In this document: piece by piece, positions 60,349-64,000 of the stretch
Layout of the letters: the number at the start of each line of letters is the position of its first letter
How positions within the stretch are numbered: the stretch's first letter is position 1
Origin: Muriicola sp. Z0-33
Lineage (GTDB): Bacteria > Bacteroidota > Bacteroidia > Flavobacteriales > Flavobacteriaceae
Direction: 5' to 3'
Length of the DNA: 64,000 nucleotides
NCBI RefSeq assembly: GCF_026126425.1
Contig: NZ_JAFMPW010000001.1
Span: forward strand, 248,001-312,000
Notes under the pieces: model-generated
Told to the model about the DNA's origin: nothing
Seen by the model: the letters and a program-made list of their open reading frames with translations, nothing else
The model's database searches: none
Made by a program: the position numbers and the translations under genes

Positions 60349-60485
60349 CATAAAGGTAAAATATAACGAAAGAGGGTGATATTAAAATTGCCTGGATAAA
60401 TTTAGTAACCCGCTGTAGATTAGGGCTTGTTTTTCGGGGGAACGAACAAGATTTAAAAAACAGCGGTTTTTTTATTGTTACAAGA

Positions 60486-62039
60486 TTATAAATCAAATTT
60501 TATCCCCTGAGCCAAAGGCAGCTCAGTGGTATAGTTTATTGTATTTGTTTGCCTCCTCATATACACTTTCCAGGCATCGGATCCCGATTCTCTTCCACCT
60601 CCGGTTTCTTTCTCACCGCCAAATGCACCACCAATCTCTGCCCCTGAAGTACCAATATTTACATTGGCTATACCACAATCGCTTCCTGCAGCGGATAAAA
60701 ACCGCTCTGCTTCCCGCAAATTATTTGTCATTATAGCAGAAGAGAGTCCCTGAACAACTCCATTTTGGAGAGCAATCGCATTTTCTACCTCCCCTTTGTA
60801 TTTAAGTAAGTAGAGTACCGGCGCAAAGGTCTCGTGTTGAACAATTTCAAAGGAGTTTTCGGCCTCGGCGATTGCGGGTTTTACATAACAACCACTTTCA
60901 TACCCCTCTCCTTTGAGCACTCCTCCTTCAACAATCAGACTGCCGCCTTCTTCCACTACTTTTTCTAATGCCGCTTCATACATTTCAACCGCGTCAACAT
61001 CAATTAATGGACCAACATGGTTATTTTCATCCAAGGGATTTCCAATACGTAGCTGCTGGTAAGCAGCTATTAATGCTGCCTTGACTTTATCATAAATAGA
61101 TTCATGAATTATGAGCCGCCTTGTAGAGGTACACCTTTGTCCGGCCGTTCCAACTGCTCCAAATACTGCTCCTATAACGGTCATTTTTATATCCGCTTCC
61201 GGAGTTACTATAATTGCGTTATTACCTCCAAGTTCTAGTAGTGACTTTCCTAATCTGGCTGCCACTGCCTGAGCTACGATTTTCCCCATACGGATAGATC
61301 CTGTAGCAGAAATAAGTGGTACACGCTTGTCTGTAGTCATATATTCACCAACCTGATAATCTCCGTTGATGAGACATGATATACCCTCTGGCAAATCATT
61401 TTCTTTAAATACCGATGCTGCGATGTTCTGGCAGGCTATTCCACACAATGGTGTTTTTTCAGAAGGTTTCCAAACACATACATCTCCACATATCCATGCC
61501 AGTGCCGTATTCCATGCCCAGACAGCAACCGGGAAATTAAATGCAGAAATAATACCTACTATTCCCAAGGGATGGTATTGTTCATACATTCTATGGCCAG
61601 GTCTTTCAGAATGCATTGTCAGCCCGTGTAACTGACGGGAGAGGCCTACTGCGAAATCACAGATATCTATCATTTCCTGGACTTCACCCAAACCTTCCTG
61701 ATAGGATTTGCCCATTTCGTAGGAAACCAATTTTCCCAGAGGAGCTTTCAACTCGCGTAATTTCTCCCCGAACTGACGAACAATTTCCCCGCGCTGGGGT
61801 GCTGGTTTCTTACGCCAGAATTGAAAAGCTTTTTGGGCAGCACCTATTACTTTTTCATAATCCTCTCTTGAAGTTCCCTCAACTTTTGCAATTAATGCCC
61901 CGTCTACCGGGGAATAGGAAGTTATCAATTCTCCTGAAGAGAAGTAGTCCGAACCTGTTGAGGTTCCTTTGTTAGTTTCTTTAATACCTAGTAATTCTAG
62001 GGCCTCATCAATTCCAAAATCGGTTGCAACTACTGACAT
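60486..62039 (-). CDS. Aldehyde dehydrogenase, ALDH7 (antiquitin) type
   Basis: 517 residues. Motifs: GIISAFNFPVAVWAWNTALA (about 156-175), ATGSIRMGKIV, LELGGNNAIIV (about 265-275, catalytic Glu) and GTAGQRCTSTRRLI (about 297-310, catalytic Cys). The AFNFP and GQRCTSTRR pattern is that of ALDH7 (antiquitin; alpha-aminoadipic semialdehyde dehydrogenase). It oxidises a semialdehyde with NAD+. Its neighbours (DUF1304, 3-hydroxyanthranilate dioxygenase) instead suggest tryptophan breakdown, where another ALDH usually acts; so the substrate is open, with lysine degradation as the family default. Confidence 0.88.
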   Translation of the reverse strand: MSVVATDFGIDEALELLGIKETNKGTSTGSDYFSSGELITSYSPVDGALIAKVEGTSREDYEKVIGAAQKAFQFWRKKPAPQRGEIVRQFGEKLRELKAPLGKLVSYEMGKSYQEGLGEVQEMIDICDFAVGLSRQLHGLTMHSERPGHRMYEQYHPLGIVGIISAFNFPVAVWAWNTALAWICGDVCVWKPSEKTPLCGIACQNIAASVFKENDLPEGISCLINGDYQVGEYMTTDKRVPLISATGSIRMGKIVAQAVAARLGKSLLELGGNNAIIVTPEADIKMTVIGAVFGAVGTAGQRCTSTRRLIIHESIYDKVKAALIAAYQQLRIGNPLDENNHVGPLIDVDAVEMYEAALEKVVEEGGSLIVEGGVLKGEGYESGCYVKPAIAEAENSFEIVQHETFAPVLYLLKYKGEVENAIALQNGVVQGLSSAIMTNNLREAERFLSAAGSDCGIANVNIGTSGAEIGGAFGGEKETGGGRESGSDAWKVYMRRQTNTINYTTELPLAQGIKFDL

Positions 62040-62140
62040 TTTATAACGTTTTAAAGATGTATTGTTAGATTTTTTGTAAAGCTACAAATATTCATAATCA
62101 TCTGCCTTGTGGAACAAGATATGTTCTTATGAATTTAAAA

Positions 62141-62500
62141 TTATAACAGGATTAGCACAATTGTGATGAGGGCTGGAAGTGCCTGTACAAAGAAGATCTT
62201 TTTATCTGCAGAAATTGCACCATAAATTCCGGCAATAGCTACACAGGAGAGAAAAAACAAGGCAACATTATTACTCCAGTTAGGGTCACTTATGAAATAC
62301 GTCCAAAGGAGGCCAGCGGCCAAAAATCCATTATAGAGACCCTGATTGGCCGCCAGAGGTTTAGTGGGTTCAAACAATTCGGAAGGGAAACTTCGAAAAA
62401 CTTTTCTCCCCCGTGTAGTCCATGCAAACATTTCGAACCACATAAAATAAAGATGCAGGGCGGCAACAAAGCCAATTAATACTTTTATCAGAATTTCCAT
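62141..62500 (-). CDS. DUF1304 membrane protein
   Basis: 119 residues, four likely membrane helices (about 2-22, 50-70, 76-93 and 98-118). LIGFVAALHLYFMWFEMFAW and NQGLYNGFLAAGLLW carry the DUF1304 marks. It has no known function; it may transport or modify a small hydrophobic compound. It is eight bases after the 3-hydroxyanthranilate dioxygenase gene, so the two are cotranscribed. The pair also appears next to kynurenine-pathway genes in other Bacteroidota, as far as I recall. Confidence 0.85.
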   Translation of the reverse strand: MEILIKVLIGFVAALHLYFMWFEMFAWTTRGRKVFRSFPSELFEPTKPLAANQGLYNGFLAAGLLWTYFISDPNWSNNVALFFLSCVAIAGIYGAISADKKIFFVQALPALITIVLILL

Positions 62501-62507
62501 TTAAATA

Positions 62508-63047
62508 CTATTCTTTAGCTGTAAATCTATCATCTACTTCCATTACAGAGCCACAATTATCACAGGTTCTTAATGCCTCAGATCCATAGAAATGTTCAAA
62601 GTGCTTTAGAAAATCTTTTTCAATATCTTCCAGGGTAAAATAAGCCTCATAAAGTTTATGGTTGCAGTTGTCACAGAACCATAATAGTCCGTCATCTACT
62701 TCCATATCTGCCCTCTTACGTTCAATCACCAAGCCAATAGACCCGGGATGACGTACAGGAGAATGGGGCACTTTGGCCGGATGAAGATACATGTCTCCCG
62801 GCCCCAGCTTCATGGTTTTCTTTTGCCGGTCTTCCTGAATATGAATCTCTATGTTTCCCTCCAATTGATAAAACAATTCTTCGGTCTCATTATAATGGTA
62901 GTCTTTCCTGGCATTTGGACCTGCCACGACCATTACGATATAATCACCCGATTCTTTATATAAGTTCTTATTGCCCACAGGAGGCTTGAGCTTATCTCGG
63001 TTTTCTTCTAACCACGCATTCAGATTGAAAGGGGGTTTAATAAACAT
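62508..63047 (-). CDS. 3-hydroxyanthranilate 3,4-dioxygenase
   Basis: 179 residues. A cupin with iron ligands in DYHYNETEELFYQLEG (His and Glu, about 50-66) and LHPAKVPHSPVRHPGS (His, about 89-104). The C-terminal rubredoxin-like iron site has its two Cys pairs: CDNCNH (about 126-131) and CDNCGS (about 162-167). This is the bacterial two-metal form. It opens the ring of 3-hydroxyanthranilate to 2-amino-3-carboxymuconate semialdehyde in tryptophan breakdown or NAD synthesis. DUF1304 follows and ALDH lies beyond; kynurenine monooxygenase or kynureninase is not in the window. Confidence 0.94.
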   Translation of the reverse strand: MFIKPPFNLNAWLEENRDKLKPPVGNKNLYKESGDYIVMVVAGPNARKDYHYNETEELFYQLEGNIEIHIQEDRQKKTMKLGPGDMYLHPAKVPHSPVRHPGSIGLVIERKRADMEVDDGLLWFCDNCNHKLYEAYFTLEDIEKDFLKHFEHFYGSEALRTCDNCGSVMEVDDRFTAKE

Positions 63048-63149
63048 GTTTCTCAGATTTTAATAGCGTTTTAAATTGTTTAAATGGTACCTCCAAAATT
63101 AAACAAAGAAAGAGCGCTCCTAAAGATAAGAAAAGAATAAAAAGGGGAA

Positions 63150-63626
63150 CTAGCGATAAAACAGTTGGGTGTAATAGAAATTCCCGGCAGGATCTTTTTT
63201 TACGCTAACTGCGGTATGCGTAAAATCACCTTCCATTGTTTTACGGTGATCAGAACTCGCTAGCCAGTTCTCAAAAGCCCCATTAGCCGAATCATAATCT
63301 TTGGCTACATTTTCGGCGACATATTCTGCAGAGGTTGCAGATGATATACTTGTTGCCCTGGCAGTGAAATTATCGTGATTAAGACTTCCTTTAGAAATCA
63401 TATAGTCGTTATGATTATTTGCATGTTCGTAAGCTACAGCACTGAATTGCAAGGCAGGAAAACCCAAAGAAGCCCTGTGCGTATTTACAATACCCATCAG
63501 TTCCTGTTCTATTTGAACCGCGTTTTCAGCATTCGGAATATCTGTATCTGGAATCGCCTCTTTACTGCAAGAGCTCGCCACTAATACAAATAAAACCGAG
63601 ACAGCATAAAGCAATCTCATTTTCAT
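63150..63626 (-). CDS. CAP-domain lipoprotein
   Basis: 158 residues. The lipobox LVASSCSKE places the lipid-bearing Cys at residue 20, so the protein is anchored to a membrane. A CAP/SCP (PR-1) domain fills the rest: IVNTHRASLGFPALQFSAVA, HANNHNDYMISKG with the first His, AENVAKDY and SSDHRKTMEGDFTHTAVSV with the second His. Function in bacteria is unclear; proteolytic, lipid-binding and wall roles have been suggested. It precedes the dioxygenase gene on the same strand by about 100 bases. Confidence 0.9.
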   Translation of the reverse strand: MKMRLLYAVSVLFVLVASSCSKEAIPDTDIPNAENAVQIEQELMGIVNTHRASLGFPALQFSAVAYEHANNHNDYMISKGSLNHDNFTARATSISSATSAEYVAENVAKDYDSANGAFENWLASSDHRKTMEGDFTHTAVSVKKDPAGNFYYTQLFYR

Positions 63627-64000
63627 ATAATGTTCTATCTGCTAAGTAGGAAGAGAAGAAAGGGGTGTTTCTCGTAAATAATTGATCCCGGGGAATCAAG
63701 CAGGTAATATTAAAGAAAAAATGAGCAATGTCCATTAAAATCCAGTTATTTTCGATGAACTGCCACATTAATTAGAAATCTTGTAATATTAACAGGCCTT
63801 AATTCATTTTTGGGGCATATTCTCCTACAAAAAAAGATCAGTAAATGCGGGCACAAATGAAAAGCTTCACTTATCATTTAAATTGCATGAACTCAAATCG
63901 ATTATCTTCACATGGACAAATAAGATTTAATTAATATTTAAGAACGCTGACTTTTTAAAGACATTTTGGTTTATATACTTATGGCTTTATAACTATATCT
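63627..64000. other. AT-rich stretch to the right edge
   Basis: I see no coding frame, hairpin or repeat that I can support. It should contain the promoter of the CAP lipoprotein and perhaps of a gene beyond the edge. Confidence 0.4.

Overview
The window comes from a Bacteroidota chromosome, most likely a marine Flavobacteriaceae member. The signs are a MoxR-DUF58-BatA/B/C/D/E aerotolerance operon, an IPExxxVDY protein between rnc and pyk, a 632-residue amidophosphoribosyltransferase, an OmpA with calcium-binding thrombospondin type-3 repeats, and promoters of the Bacteroidota type (TTTG, 19-23 bases, TAnnTTTG). The clearest promoter lies in front of ompA: TTTG-N19-TACATTTG. No genus is claimed.

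Region 1 (1-13.3 kb) is accessory. A tyrosine integrase enters from the left edge and is followed by about 1.3 kb of gene-free DNA rich in inverted repeats. Next come envelope and stress genes on both strands: a front-end fatty acid desaturase, a cold-shock protein, a prohibitin coupled to a small membrane protein, two paralogous cupins, an AraC regulator, a second prohibitin and very small basic proteins. Between them lies a coupled three-gene set: DUF1611 P-loop protein, fold-III PLP amino-acid racemase and VanX-like dipeptidase. It looks like a D-amino-acid or D-dipeptide salvage module. A tRNA-Ala(GGC) gene closes the region.

Region 2 (13.5-24.3 kb) holds an SDR and a split AddAB-like helicase-nuclease pair with kbl and ompA between its halves, then Mn/Fe superoxide dismutase. 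Between sodA and purF lie three tandem copies of a previously unannotated element on the minus strand. Each has a -7 box, exactly 5 bases, a near-invariant 39-base segment, then an intrinsic terminator whose stem differs in sequence but not in form. I read these as three copies of a roughly 75-nt small RNA gene. This is the most interesting item in the window.

Region 3 (24.3-41.4 kb) is mostly core: purF, a PfkB kinase, RNase H, purN, acpP-fabF-rnc-IPExxxVDY-pyk, dinB, a CYTH protein and pheS. It ends with a SulP / UspA / beta-carbonic anhydrase / SulP group that probably handles bicarbonate.

Region 4 (41.4-50.6 kb) is the full Bat operon, transcribed leftward from moxR to batE. Region 5 (50.8-64 kb) holds an aldo/keto reductase, an SDR, an AlbA-type protein and a sugar kinase. 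It continues with an SPFH-GYF / zinc-ribbon / phosphoesterase / acyl-ACP desaturase run, a HhH membrane protein, a 0.8-kb gene-poor stretch with a phased repeated motif and a small secreted ORF, then an ALDH7-type dehydrogenase, DUF1304, 3-hydroxyanthranilate dioxygenase and a CAP lipoprotein. No CRISPR array, rRNA gene or insertion sequence is visible.
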